From Salinisphaera sp040361255 (GTDB lineage: Bacteria; Pseudomonadota; Gammaproteobacteria; Nevskiales; Salinisphaeraceae), in contig NZ_APNG01000007.1 of NCBI RefSeq assembly GCF_040361255.1, forward strand, positions 62,001 to 126,000: 64,000 nucleotides of DNA. The letters are read 5' to 3'. Below, one piece after another: positions 43,747 to 52,188 of the stretch (its first letter is position 1; each line of letters opens with the position of its first letter). Both the position numbers and the translations under genes were made by a program. Below the pieces are notes generated by a model. It saw only the letters and a list, made by a program, of their open reading frames with translations, was not told the DNA's origin and searched no databases.

Positions 43747-44170
43747 GTTGATATCCCCCCGCCGCTCAATAAGATCGTTCCCGATGGCGCACTTGGCGAC
43801 ATTTTTCGAAAACGATTAGGTGTTGAGTATCACCACAAGGTTAGGGCGTTCGTCAAACGACTTTGGTCGGAAAAGCGCACCGTATTGCTGTCTTGAATCC
43901 GCTCGTTACGGGACATTCAGGGAATCGAGGAGATGGATTCCTGAAGCGATCTATTGGCTGCTTTCAATAACGAAGGTTTCTATCCGTAAAACTACGGTTA
44001 CGCCACGCCAATTAATTCATGAACCAGCAAAAAGCGATCGGGTCACGAAACATTGTCAAAATCTTTCCCGTAGCGGCGTGCCAGGAAAGCTTCGGTCGAG
44101 CAACCGAGTACAGGCTCAAGTGCCGTATTGGCCGCTCGCGCGGGGGCGCGCCCGGGTGCGGGAGAGCGCT
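43747..44170. other. 424-bp non-coding gap with locally AT-richer sequence
   Basis: No reading frame here resembles a protein. The GC content is visibly lower than in the flanking genes. There is an imperfect hairpin near 43917-43942 (TCAG-G-GAATC paired with GATTCCTGA). The kinase promoter must lie near 43750-43850, but I could not pick one with confidence. Confidence 0.5.
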
Positions 44171-44962
44171 TCAGCGGCGTTCGCGTGCGCGATCGAGGCC
44201 TTGTTGTATGCGCACGGCGTTATTGGAAAACACCCAGTTCACGCCGCGCGCGATTTCGCGCAGGCACATGGCCGGCGTCCGAACGAAGCCGCTGCCGACC
44301 CACGCGCCGCGATGCTGGAGCGTGTCGATATGACGCGAACGCAACAGTGCAAACGGTCCGGCCAGGCCAGCGCAGTCGTTGTTAATAGCCCAGTCGTGTA
44401 GCGCGCTCAGATTGAACTTGGCCACCGGCAGGCGCGCGTGGCCAGGCAAGTCCGATACGGCCTCGAACAGCTGTGTATCCAGCGCCAGGACATGAAAATC
44501 GCGAGACGGGGTCAGCCCGCCCAGCAGATCGACAAGGCGCTGTTCGGCACGCGGCGTGCCCCGGGTCTTGATTTCGATCATCAGATGCGCGCGTGCGTGA
44601 TAGCGCTCGAGCAAACTCTGCAGGTGGGGTAGTTCCGGCACGCGCCGGCGTAGTGTCTGCCACGGCGTATCGGCAACGATATCGGCGAAGCCGAATACGC
44701 GTTTCAAATCGGCATCGTGGACGACCACCGGTTCGTCGTCGCGGGTATAGCGTATGTCGAACTCGATGCCGGCTACGCCCGCCGCGACGGCCGGATCGAA
44801 CGCGGCAAAGGTGTTCTCGCGCACGCGTCGGCCGTCGCGCTCGCCGCGGTGGGAAACGACCCGCGCGTGAGCCAGGGCGGCGTCATCGGGGCGCGAATGC
44901 GGCAGGCGTGCCAGCACGGCTTCGGCGGTATGGGACAATATGGCTTCGAGATGTCGATTCAC
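44171..44962 (-). CDS. ugpQ: Glycerophosphodiester phosphodiesterase family protein (GDPD)
   Basis: Cytoplasmic phosphodiesterase that releases sn-glycerol-3-phosphate from glycerophosphodiesters. The 263-residue TIM-barrel protein has VVSHRGERDGRRVRENTFAAF, the metal ligands in EFDIRYTRDDEPVVVHD and a later Glu in LMIEIKTRG. The catalytic His pair (SHRG and VHD) is intact. GTG 44962 is chosen because longer frames would run into the divergent metC. No signal peptide is seen, so the cytoplasmic UgpQ type is more likely than GlpQ. Confidence 0.85.
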   Translation of the reverse strand: MNRHLEAILSHTAEAVLARLPHSRPDDAALAHARVVSHRGERDGRRVRENTFAAFDPAVAAGVAGIEFDIRYTRDDEPVVVHDADLKRVFGFADIVADTPWQTLRRRVPELPHLQSLLERYHARAHLMIEIKTRGTPRAEQRLVDLLGGLTPSRDFHVLALDTQLFEAVSDLPGHARLPVAKFNLSALHDWAINNDCAGLAGPFALLRSRHIDTLQHRGAWVGSGFVRTPAMCLREIARGVNWVFSNNAVRIQQGLDRARERR

Positions 44963-45055
44963 AGCAGGCGGCGATCCGGGCCCGAGTATTGGCGCGAGTA
45001 TAGAGCCAGTGACGGTGACTGCGTTGTATCGACGACCACAAACCTTGAGTGCTGC

Positions 45056-46219
45056 ATGAAAAACGCGACCCGACTCGTTCATGCCGGACGTGATCCGGCG
45101 GCCCAGCAGGGCATGGTCAATCCGCCCGTCTATCACGCGTCGACGGTATTGTTCGAATCGCTGGATGCGCTCGAGCGCGCCGCGGCGAACCCGTTCGAAG
45201 GTGTGTACTACGGGCGCAACGGCACGCCCGTCCAGTTTGCCTTCGAAGCCGCGGTTGCCCAGATGGAAGGCGCCTTTGGCGCGGTCACGACCTGTTCCGG
45301 GCTGGCGGCGATCACCGTCGCCTTGATGAGCCAGGCGAGCCAGGGCGCGCATTTTCTGGTGACCGATAACGTGTACGGGCCGACGCGCAAGCTCTGCGAT
45401 GGTCTGCTCGCGCGTCTGGGTGTGACGACCGAATATTTCGACCCGACGATATCCGCGGCTGAGCTCGAGTCGCGGATCGGCGCACAGACGCGCGTGGTAT
45501 TTCTCGAAGCGCCGGGTTCGCTGACTTTCGAAATCAGTGACGTGCCGGCATTGGCCGATGTGGCCCATCGCCACGGTGTGACGGTCATGGCCGACAACAC
45601 CTGGGCCACGCCCTTGTATTTCAATGCCCTCGAACACGGCGTGGATATCTCCATTCATGCGGCGACCAAATATCTGGTTGGCCATGCCGATGCGATGCTG
45701 GGTGTGATCAACTGCAACGAAGCCCACTACATGACGGTGCGCAAAGCCGCGGCGGGCATGGGCTACTGCGCCGGCCCGGACGATATCTATCTTGGCTTGC
45801 GGGGCCTGCGCACGCTCGGCCAGCGCCTGCCCGTGCATCAGGCCAACGCGCTCGCGCTTGCGGACTGGCTAGCCGCACAGCCCGAGGTCGCGCGCGTGCT
45901 GCATCCGGCGCGGGCTGATCATCCGCAGCACGAACTGTTCACACGCGATTTCAGTGGCGCGAGTGGTTTGTTTTCTATCGTGCTGCATCCGGTGGCCCGC
46001 GAACGACTGGCGGCGATGCTCGATCATCTCGCGCTGTTCGGCATGGGCTTTTCCTGGGGCGGCTATGAAAGCCTGATCCTGGCGGTCAATCCCGAGCGCA
46101 GCCGTAGTGCCACCCAGTGGGCGGCGGCCGGCCCGACGCTGCGTATTCATGCCGGGCTCGAAGACGTGGACGATCTCGTCGAGGATCTGGCCGCGGGTTT
46201 AAAGAGGCTGCGCGGCTAG
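45056..46219 (+). CDS. metC: Cystathionine beta-lyase (MetC type)
   Basis: PLP enzyme that splits cystathionine to homocysteine, pyruvate and ammonia. The 387-residue protein has TRLVHAGRDPAAQQGMVNPPVYHAST, YYGRNGTPVQFAFEAAVAQMEGA, the PLP Lys in SIHAATKYLVGHADAM and the MetC-type FSWGGYESLI near the C-terminus. The ATG at 45056 gives the family start; the upstream frame crosses the divergent GDPD gene. Other Cys/Met-metabolism PLP enzymes are similar, but the C-terminal SWGGYESL favours beta-lyase. Confidence 0.9.
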   Translation: MKNATRLVHAGRDPAAQQGMVNPPVYHASTVLFESLDALERAAANPFEGVYYGRNGTPVQFAFEAAVAQMEGAFGAVTTCSGLAAITVALMSQASQGAHFLVTDNVYGPTRKLCDGLLARLGVTTEYFDPTISAAELESRIGAQTRVVFLEAPGSLTFEISDVPALADVAHRHGVTVMADNTWATPLYFNALEHGVDISIHAATKYLVGHADAMLGVINCNEAHYMTVRKAAAGMGYCAGPDDIYLGLRGLRTLGQRLPVHQANALALADWLAAQPEVARVLHPARADHPQHELFTRDFSGASGLFSIVLHPVARERLAAMLDHLALFGMGFSWGGYESLILAVNPERSRSATQWAAAGPTLRIHAGLEDVDDLVEDLAAGLKRLRG

Positions 46220-46275
46220 CCGATATCGCCTAAAGAAGCGTCGCCGCCGGCGGCGCGCATATCGAGGGCGATTCG

Positions 46276-46944
46276 ATGAACAACAAACAGTGGCTGGCGG
46301 CGGCCGGCCTGAGCGTGATGGCGTGCGGTGCGCAGGCGAGCGATTTCAGCGTGGGCGCGGTGGCGGGCACGCTCGGCCTGGGCGGTCAGGTCACCTATGC
46401 GTGGACCGAGCGTGTCCAGACGCGTGCGATGGTGGCCGGCATCAGTGCCGATGTGGATTTCGAGGCCGATGGCGGCAGCGATCTGGAATACAGCGGCAAC
46501 GTGGATCTGCTGCACGGCGCGTTGCTGCTGGACTATCACCCCTTCGGCGGGGTGTTTCGCCTGACCGGCGGCGTGATGCTCAACGACGATAAGATCGACG
46601 GCAGTGCGACCTGCGAACAGCTGGCCTGCGATCTGGGCGATAACGAAAGCGTGCTCGTGCGTGGCGACCGCCTCGATGCGACGGCGCGCTACGATTCCGT
46701 ATCGCCCTATATCGGCTTCGGCTGGGGCAAGTCGCCGGGCGCGGAAGGCGGGTTGGGCTTTAGTGCCGATATCGGCGTGTTCTATCTCGGCGAGCCCGAT
46801 GTCGACGTACGGCTCAGTGGCGCCTCGAGCGCGAATCCGATCGCCCGCGACGCGGTCGAAGAGGAACAGGACGATATCCAGGACGACCTGGACAAGCTGC
46901 CGCTGTACCCGGTGGTGATGCTGGGCGTGGACTATCGCTTCTGA
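46276..46944 (+). CDS. Outer-membrane beta-barrel protein, conserved hypothetical
   Basis: A 222-residue exported protein with a signal peptide ending near AQA-SD (residues 1-22). The mature part has alternating hydrophobic/polar strands and ends with the aromatic YRF, typical of outer-membrane barrels. Two Cys (CEQLAC) and an acidic loop (VEEEQDDIQDDLDK) lie in probable extracellular or periplasmic loops. It resembles small OmpW/OprG-size barrels in layout, but I do not recognise the family. Function unknown. Confidence 0.7.
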   Translation: MNNKQWLAAAGLSVMACGAQASDFSVGAVAGTLGLGGQVTYAWTERVQTRAMVAGISADVDFEADGGSDLEYSGNVDLLHGALLLDYHPFGGVFRLTGGVMLNDDKIDGSATCEQLACDLGDNESVLVRGDRLDATARYDSVSPYIGFGWGKSPGAEGGLGFSADIGVFYLGEPDVDVRLSGASSANPIARDAVEEEQDDIQDDLDKLPLYPVVMLGVDYRF

Positions 46945-46982
46945 TCGAAAGATCGGGCGGCGTAAAGCACTTCGTTAGAACG

Positions 46983-47006
46983 CCGGGATGGCGTGCTCCA
47001 TCCCGG
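46983..47006. terminator. Perfect 9-bp hairpin after the barrel gene
   Basis: CCGGGATGG and CCATCCCGG pair perfectly around the loop CGTGCT, 39 bases after the gene stop. There is no T-run, so an intrinsic terminator is possible but not certain. Confidence 0.5.
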
Positions 47007-47016
47007 TCGTCTGCGT

Positions 47017-47055
47017 CTAGGGCGTGTCGTCATATCTCATGACGAAACGCCCTAG
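47017..47055. repeat. 39-bp interrupted palindrome at the convergent barrel/nadC junction
   Basis: Two nested perfect stems: CTAGGGCG with CGCCCTAG (outer, 8 bp) and TCGTCAT with ATGACGA (inner, 7 bp), with TG/AA between them and the loop ATCTC. It includes the nadC stop codon (47052-47054). Symmetry means the same structure forms on both transcripts, so it may act as a bidirectional terminator or mRNA 3'-end stabiliser. Confidence 0.7.
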
Positions 47056-47921
47056 TCGGTATGCATGCGCATGGAAAAATCGGTGGCGCGCAGGTGCTTG
47101 GTCAGCCCACCGATGGAAATACGATCCACGCCCGTATCGGCGACTTCACGCACATTGCGCAAATTGATATCGCCCGAGGCCTCGATGACGATATCGCGGC
47201 GAAAGCGCCGCCGGTGGGCATCGGCCATGTTGACCGCGCGTGCGAGCACGTGACTGGCCAGGTTATCGAGTAACACGCCGTCGCAGCCGGCTTCCAGGGC
47301 CTGTTCGAGTTCTTCCAGCGTTTCGATTTCCACCTGGACGAACAGCCCGGCGGCGGTTTCGCGTGCGCGCTCGACCGCGGTTTCGATCGAACCCGCGGCC
47401 ATGATGTGGTTTTCCTTGATCAGGATGGCGTCGAACAGGCCGAAGCGGTGGTTCACGCCGCCGCCGCAGCGTACTGCATAGCGCTGCGCGCTGCGCAGGC
47501 CCGGCAGGGTCTTGCGTGTATCGATGATCTGGGTGTTCGTGCCCTTGACCCGTTCCACGAATTCGAACGTGGAACTGGCCACGCCCGAAAGCAGCTGCAG
47601 AAAATTCAGTGCCGTGCGTTCACCGCTGAGCAGCGCGCGTACCGGCCCGCGGATTTCGCACACCGGCGTATTGGAGTGGATTCTTTCGCCGTCGTTGGAC
47701 AGCCACTCGATTTGTACCCGCTCGTCGAGCGCCGTGAAACTGCGCTCGAACCAGGCCGCGCCGGATAGAATTGCGTTTTCGCGTACGATCACTCGCGCGC
47801 GGGCTTCCAGGCCTTCGTCGACCAGGGCTGCGTTACGATCGCCGTCGCCGATATCTTCGGCCAGCGCCGCTTTCACGACGCTTTCGATATCGTCGGGCAG
47901 AGTCAGGTCTTTTTCCGACAT
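47052..47921 (-). CDS. nadC: Nicotinate-nucleotide pyrophosphorylase (carboxylating)
   Basis: NadC converts quinolinate and PRPP to nicotinate mononucleotide in de novo NAD synthesis. The 289-residue protein has VRALLSGERTALNFLQLLSGVAS, the PRPP/quinolinate site DTRKTLPGLRSAQRYAVRCGGGVNHR (split across residues 135-160), KENHI and EVEIETLEELEQALE-like barrel strands. The stop lies inside a 39-bp palindrome. nadA and nadB are not in this window. Confidence 0.95.
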   Translation of the reverse strand: MSEKDLTLPDDIESVVKAALAEDIGDGDRNAALVDEGLEARARVIVRENAILSGAAWFERSFTALDERVQIEWLSNDGERIHSNTPVCEIRGPVRALLSGERTALNFLQLLSGVASSTFEFVERVKGTNTQIIDTRKTLPGLRSAQRYAVRCGGGVNHRFGLFDAILIKENHIMAAGSIETAVERARETAAGLFVQVEIETLEELEQALEAGCDGVLLDNLASHVLARAVNMADAHRRRFRRDIVIEASGDINLRNVREVADTGVDRISIGGLTKHLRATDFSMRMHTD

Positions 47922-47992
47922 GGCTTATCTCGGCTGCGAATACCGGCGCGCAGTATATGCCATTCCAGGATCGGGCCGAGCCGGCGCTGCGT

Positions 47993-49123
47993 TCAGGTGC
48001 TCGCCAGACGCAGCCCGGCGTGGATATGACGATGGGTAGGCGGGTAGAAATTGCGAAAGCCCGGCCGGCATATCTCCGGTTCGCTGTGCACGCTCGCGCC
48101 GCGGGCCACGAAATGGCCGCCATCGAACCACGGCAGGGAATAGCCGTCGTAGGGAAATGCGCGAAAGCCCGGGTAAGGGTAGAACGCATCGTCGCACCAT
48201 TCCCACACCTGTTCGACATCCGTAAGCACGCCGGCGCGGCGTGCGGCTTCCCATTCGGTTTCCCGCGGTAGCCGCGCGCCGGCATAACGGGCGTACGCAC
48301 GGGCTTCGTACCAGCCGATGCCGTGCACCGGCGCATTCGCGATATCCGTACTGCCCGGCGCGAACACGAACCAGCCATTCGTCAGTGCTCGCCAATGCTG
48401 TGGATGCGCGATGCCGGCCGCTTCACGCCAGGCCCAGCCGTCGGCGTCCCACCAGTCGGCGTTCTGGTAACCGCCGGCTTCGATGAAACCCAGCCACTGG
48501 GCGTTGCTCACGCAGCGCTCGGCGATCGCGAACGTCGGCGGATAGGCGGTGAATACGGGCTGCTCGTTGTCGTAGGCATCGATGCTGGCGGTGCCGATAT
48601 CCACGGCATGGGCAGCCAGCGGGGTGAAGGCGGTATCCGGTGCGGCGGCGCGCATGTCGATCGCGGCCGGGTCGCATTCGGCCAGCCCCAGCTGGGCACG
48701 CACCAGGCGCATCGTTTCCAGATGCTGGGCGTAGTGCTGGCGTAAAAAGGCGGCGAGGTAGCCGTCGGCGAGCAGCGGATGCGCCATATCCCGGGCGCGC
48801 TGCCAGCAGGTATCGTTATGTTCGGAAATCTCGGCCGCCCACGCGCGCAGGGCGTCGGCGTCGGGCAGCCGGGCACTGCGTTCGTCCTTGGCCGATATTT
48901 CGGGCACATAGAGATCGCGCCATGCATCGGTGATGCGGGCATCGCCGAATACCCGCTCGGCCAGCCAGTAGGTTTCCATGAACAGCACATGGCCCACATG
49001 CCAGAGCATGGGGCTGAGTTCGGGGTGGCTCTGGCAGCGCTGTTGAGCGGGCGTAAGGCCGTCGAGCATGGCAACGCTGGCTTGTCGCAGCTGTGCGATA
49101 CGAGAGGGCGGATTGGCAGTCAT
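47993..49123 (-). CDS. egtB: Ergothioneine biosynthesis sulfoxide synthase EgtB
   Basis: Non-haem iron enzyme that joins hercynine to gamma-glutamylcysteine (or cysteine) as a sulfoxide. The 376-residue protein has an N-terminal DinB-like domain with iron-ligand candidates in MLWHVGHVLFMETYW and RQHYAQHLETM, and a C-terminal FGE-sulfatase domain (WLGFIEAGGYQNADWW, ARLPRETEWEAARR, VWEWCDDAFYPYPGF, GASVHSEPEICRPGFRNFYP). It is shorter than mycobacterial EgtB. It overlaps egtC by four bases and is near egtD, so ergothioneine is much more likely than selenoneine (SenA) or sulfatase activation. Confidence 0.9.
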   Translation of the reverse strand: MTANPPSRIAQLRQASVAMLDGLTPAQQRCQSHPELSPMLWHVGHVLFMETYWLAERVFGDARITDAWRDLYVPEISAKDERSARLPDADALRAWAAEISEHNDTCWQRARDMAHPLLADGYLAAFLRQHYAQHLETMRLVRAQLGLAECDPAAIDMRAAAPDTAFTPLAAHAVDIGTASIDAYDNEQPVFTAYPPTFAIAERCVSNAQWLGFIEAGGYQNADWWDADGWAWREAAGIAHPQHWRALTNGWFVFAPGSTDIANAPVHGIGWYEARAYARYAGARLPRETEWEAARRAGVLTDVEQVWEWCDDAFYPYPGFRAFPYDGYSLPWFDGGHFVARGASVHSEPEICRPGFRNFYPPTHRHIHAGLRLAST

Positions 49124-49887
49124 AGGGATTCTCGCCGCGGCGTCTGGCCGGCTTGGGCAATGATCATTTGATCAGACTCTACGCATGTCCAGCCGCTGTG
49201 GTTGTCGAACGCTTCCGAGCCAATCGCGATGCCGCCATGCCAGTCGGCATGAAAATATAACGAGGGCGCGTCGCCGTTCACTGCCGCGCGTACCGCCACC
49301 ATGCACTGGCCGTCACTGACGATCATGTTCAGCAGCGCGCGTACCTGCGGCGTGTCGGCAAGCCAGTCACGCACCTGCGTGATCACCGAACCTAGGCGTG
49401 TTTCCAGTGGGCCGGTCTGTTGGCGCAGCAGCGCGAACAGATATTCCGAATCGGTATTGCCGTTGATCGTGGTTTCGATCTCGGGCGCGACCTCGGCACG
49501 TAGACGCGCGCGCAGCGTGTGCGCGAAGCGGTCGATAAATCCGTTGTGCGTGAACAACAATGCATCGTCGTAAAACGGCTGGGTGTTGGCATAGTCGGTG
49601 CCCAGCCCGGCGGTGGCACTGCGTACGTTGGCAAGCCATAGCGGCGAGCGAAGACTGCGCCCCAGCGAGTCGAGATTGGCATCCGCCCAGATCGGCAACA
49701 CCTGCCGATAGGCCGCGGGCTGGTGGTCGGCGTCGAGCCACGCCGCGCCCCAGCCGTCGGCGTTGACGGTCGCACTCACCATTTCCCGGGCCGCCCAGGA
49801 TTGATGCGCCAGGCCGTGGGGTGGGTCGCAGATCAGGGTGCGCAGCGCGAGCGGCTGCAGGCCGATATAGCCGGCGATTCGGCACAT
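49120..49887 (-). CDS. egtC: Ergothioneine biosynthesis gamma-glutamyl hydrolase EgtC (class II amidotransferase)
   Basis: EgtC removes the gamma-glutamyl group from the EgtB product. The 255-residue N-terminal-nucleophile protein starts MCRIAGYIG with the catalytic Cys2 and has DGWGAAW, LANVRSATAG, THNGFIDRF and TDSEYLFALL, the class II glutaminase signatures. Its stop overlaps egtB (ATGA). Presence of EgtC implies that EgtB uses gamma-glutamylcysteine. The egtA and egtE genes are not here; general glutamate-cysteine ligase and another C-S lyase may serve. Confidence 0.9.
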   Translation of the reverse strand: MCRIAGYIGLQPLALRTLICDPPHGLAHQSWAAREMVSATVNADGWGAAWLDADHQPAAYRQVLPIWADANLDSLGRSLRSPLWLANVRSATAGLGTDYANTQPFYDDALLFTHNGFIDRFAHTLRARLRAEVAPEIETTINGNTDSEYLFALLRQQTGPLETRLGSVITQVRDWLADTPQVRALLNMIVSDGQCMVAVRAAVNGDAPSLYFHADWHGGIAIGSEAFDNHSGWTCVESDQMIIAQAGQTPRRESL

Positions 49888-49907
49888 CCGTACAAGTCCG
49901 AAATATT

Positions 49908-49932
49908 AAGGTTACCGGCCGATGATAACCTT
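49908..49932. promoter_or_regulatory. Inverted repeat between divergent egtC and egtD, candidate operator
   Basis: AAGGTTA and TAACCTT are perfect 7-bp arms 11 bases apart, in the 90-bp space between the two divergent ergothioneine transcripts. Centre-to-centre spacing is about 1.7 helical turns. A common regulator binding here could control both arms; no regulator gene is adjacent. Confidence 0.5.
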
Positions 49933-49977
49933 GCGAAATCAACACGCCCAACGATCCGCTGTGCGGATGACCCGTTT

Positions 49978-50976
49978 ATGACCATGACCCAGTCTGGCCG
50001 CCGCCTGACCAGTACCGATGTCGCGCCCGAACGCCCCCTGGCCAGTCTCGCCGACGACGTGCGCGCCGGGCTGTTGTCGCGTCCGCGCTGGTTGTCGCCG
50101 AAGTATTTCTACGACGATCGCGGCTCGGCGCTGTTCGAAGCCATTTGTGCGACGCCCGAGTATTACCCCTCACGTACCGAGGCGGCGTTGCTGGCTGCGC
50201 ACGGGCGCGAAATCGTCGAATACGCTGCCCCCGATCATATGCTCGAACTGGGCAGCGGCAGTTCGCGCAAGACGCGGCATTTGCTCGATGCCTGCGACGC
50301 GCTGGGCCAGGGCTGTACCTATTGGCCTTTCGATGTCAGCGCACAGATGATGCTCGATGCCGGCGCCGAGCTGGTCGCCGATTACTCCTGGCTGTCGGTG
50401 CATGCGCTCATCGGCGACTACACGGGCGGCTTGGCCAACGTGCCGTTGCCCGAGGCCGGCCGGCGTCTGATCGTGTTTCTGGGCGGCACCCTCGGCAACT
50501 TCGAACCGCCGGCAGCCACGGCGATGCTCGAACAGATCGCAGCGCTCATGCGCGATGGCGACCGGCTGTTACTCGGTGTCGATCGGGTCAAGGATACGGC
50601 CACGCTGGAAGCCGCTTACGACGATGCCGAGGGCGTGACCGCCCAGTTCAACCGCAACGTGCTGCGCGTGCTCAATCGCGAGCTTGATGCCGATTTTCCG
50701 GTACAGGATTACAGCCACCGTGCGGTGTTCGATCGCGATATGGCTCGTATCGAGATGCGGCTTGCGGCCGATCATGCCCACCGGGTCACGCTGGCCGCCC
50801 TGGATACGGCGATCGATATCGAGGCGGGCGAGGAAATCGTCACCGAATTCAGCCACAAGTTCACCCCGGATACGCTCGCCGCGCTGTTCGAAACCGCCGG
50901 GCTGACCATCGAGCGCCACTTCGAAGCCGAAGGCGGCGCCTATTCGCTGGTGCTTGCCGGCAAGGCTAAGCCCTGA
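49978..50976 (+). CDS. egtD: L-histidine N(alpha)-methyltransferase EgtD
   Basis: EgtD trimethylates the alpha-amino group of histidine to hercynine with S-adenosylmethionine, the first step of ergothioneine synthesis. The 332-residue protein has LSPKYFYDDRGSALFEAICATPEYYPSRTE (family block, about residues 38-67), the SAM-binding ELGSGSSRKTRHLLDA, FLGGTLGNFEP and the C-terminal TEFSHKFTPDTLAALFETAG. ATG 49978 is used; a second ATG six bases on is possible. Divergent from egtC-egtB. Confidence 0.94.
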   Translation: MTMTQSGRRLTSTDVAPERPLASLADDVRAGLLSRPRWLSPKYFYDDRGSALFEAICATPEYYPSRTEAALLAAHGREIVEYAAPDHMLELGSGSSRKTRHLLDACDALGQGCTYWPFDVSAQMMLDAGAELVADYSWLSVHALIGDYTGGLANVPLPEAGRRLIVFLGGTLGNFEPPAATAMLEQIAALMRDGDRLLLGVDRVKDTATLEAAYDDAEGVTAQFNRNVLRVLNRELDADFPVQDYSHRAVFDRDMARIEMRLAADHAHRVTLAALDTAIDIEAGEEIVTEFSHKFTPDTLAALFETAGLTIERHFEAEGGAYSLVLAGKAKP

Positions 50977-51111
50977 GCTGGGATGGTCGCAGACCCGGAC
51001 AGTGCGCAGATTCAAGCGCTTTGCAGACGTCCACGACTTTCAGTGCGCTGACGTCTGCGCTGTGGGTGAGCTAAGCCGCGCACGAAGCGCGAGGCGGGTG
51101 AGACCCGTGGC

Positions 51112-51195
51112 CCAAAAATCCTGCGCAATCGGCGTAATCTGCGGATCGATGTCTTTTTGTAAAAGACATCCACGGATTGCGCAGATTGACGCAGC
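51112..51195. repeat. Long inverted repeat made of the same 9-bp units (reduced copy of the composite repeat)
   Basis: In the 313-bp gap between convergent egtD and argF. A perfect 10-bp stem GATGTCTTTT / AAAAGACATC (51148-51170, loop TGT) is continued outward by imperfect arms carrying GGCGTAATCTGCGGAT on the left and GGATTGCGCAGATTGACGCA on the right. These are the forward and reverse 9-bp modules that bound copies A-C, here brought together with the middle deleted. The T and A runs could also end transcription in both directions. Nothing else was recognised in 50977-51289. Confidence 0.85.
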
Positions 51196-51289
51196 GCTGC
51201 GATGGTGAGCTGTCGTAACCGGTCAGGGCGGGTTTTACACTCGCCAGAGGCGAATCATCTGCGTTGAATCTGCGTTTTTCTGCCGGGTA

Positions 51290-52186
51290 TCAGGCGTTGA
51301 GCAGATCCAGCAGCAGGGCTTTCTGAGCATGCAGACGGTTTTCGGCCTCGTCCCACACGACGCTGTTGGGCCCATCGATGACCTCGGCGCTGACTTCCTC
51401 GCCGCGATGCGCGGGTAGACAGTGCATGAACAGAGCGTCGTCCTTGGCCCAGCTCATCAACGCCTTGTTGACTTGGAAGTTGGCGAAATCGGCCAGCCGC
51501 ACTTCGCGGTCGTCCTCGTCGCCCATGCTCGCCCAAACATCGGTGACCACCAGATCGGCGCCGTCGGCCGCCTGGGGCGCGTCTTCGCAGATCACCACGC
51601 GTTCGCCGCTGGCCTTGAGGATCTGTGCATTCGGGCCATAGCCTTCGGGTGTCGCGATACGCAGCTCGAAGCCGAGCAGGCGCGCGGCCAGGATATAGGA
51701 GTGGCACATGTTGTTGCCGTCACCAATCCAGGCCACGGTCTTGCCCGCGATATCGCCGCGGTGCTCCTGATAGGTCTGCAGGTCCGCGAGTAGCTGACAG
51801 GGATGAAAGCGATCGGTCAGGCCATTGATCACCGGCACGCTGGAATAGGCCGCGAAGCGTTCCAGCGTATCGTGCGAGTGGTTGCGAATCATCACCACAT
51901 CGACCATGCGCGAGAGCACACGCGCTGTATCCTCGACCGGTTCGCCACGCCCGATCTGGGTATCGCCGGGCGACAGGAAGATTGCATGGCCGCCCAGCTG
52001 GGTCATGCCCGCCTCGAACGACACCCGTGTGCGCGTCGAGGCCTTTTCGAAGAGCATGCCCAGTGTGCGGCCCACGAAAGGCTGCTTTTTCAGCGGCTTG
52101 TGCTTGAGCGCGATGGCATTGTCGATAACACGGCGAATGCCGTCGGCGCCCAGGTCGTCCAGGCTGAGAAAATGGCGCAGGGTCAT
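51290..52186 (-). CDS. argF: Ornithine carbamoyltransferase
   Basis: Makes citrulline from ornithine and carbamoyl phosphate in arginine synthesis. The 298-residue protein has the carbamoyl-phosphate loop EKASTRTRVSFE (residues about 46-57), the HPCQLLADL motif and the ornithine-binding MHCLPAHRGEEV. ATG 52186 gives the family start MTLRHFLSLDDL; it lies two bases after argD. The longer frame inside argD is rejected. Confidence 0.96.
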   Translation of the reverse strand: MTLRHFLSLDDLGADGIRRVIDNAIALKHKPLKKQPFVGRTLGMLFEKASTRTRVSFEAGMTQLGGHAIFLSPGDTQIGRGEPVEDTARVLSRMVDVVMIRNHSHDTLERFAAYSSVPVINGLTDRFHPCQLLADLQTYQEHRGDIAGKTVAWIGDGNNMCHSYILAARLLGFELRIATPEGYGPNAQILKASGERVVICEDAPQAADGADLVVTDVWASMGDEDDREVRLADFANFQVNKALMSWAKDDALFMHCLPAHRGEEVSAEVIDGPNSVVWDEAENRLHAQKALLLDLLNA

Positions 52187-52188
52187 GG

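Noticed and set aside
47993..49123. SenA (selenoneine synthase) instead of EgtB
   Set aside because: SenA occurs with senB and selD; here the neighbours are egtC and egtD, and neither senB nor selD is present.
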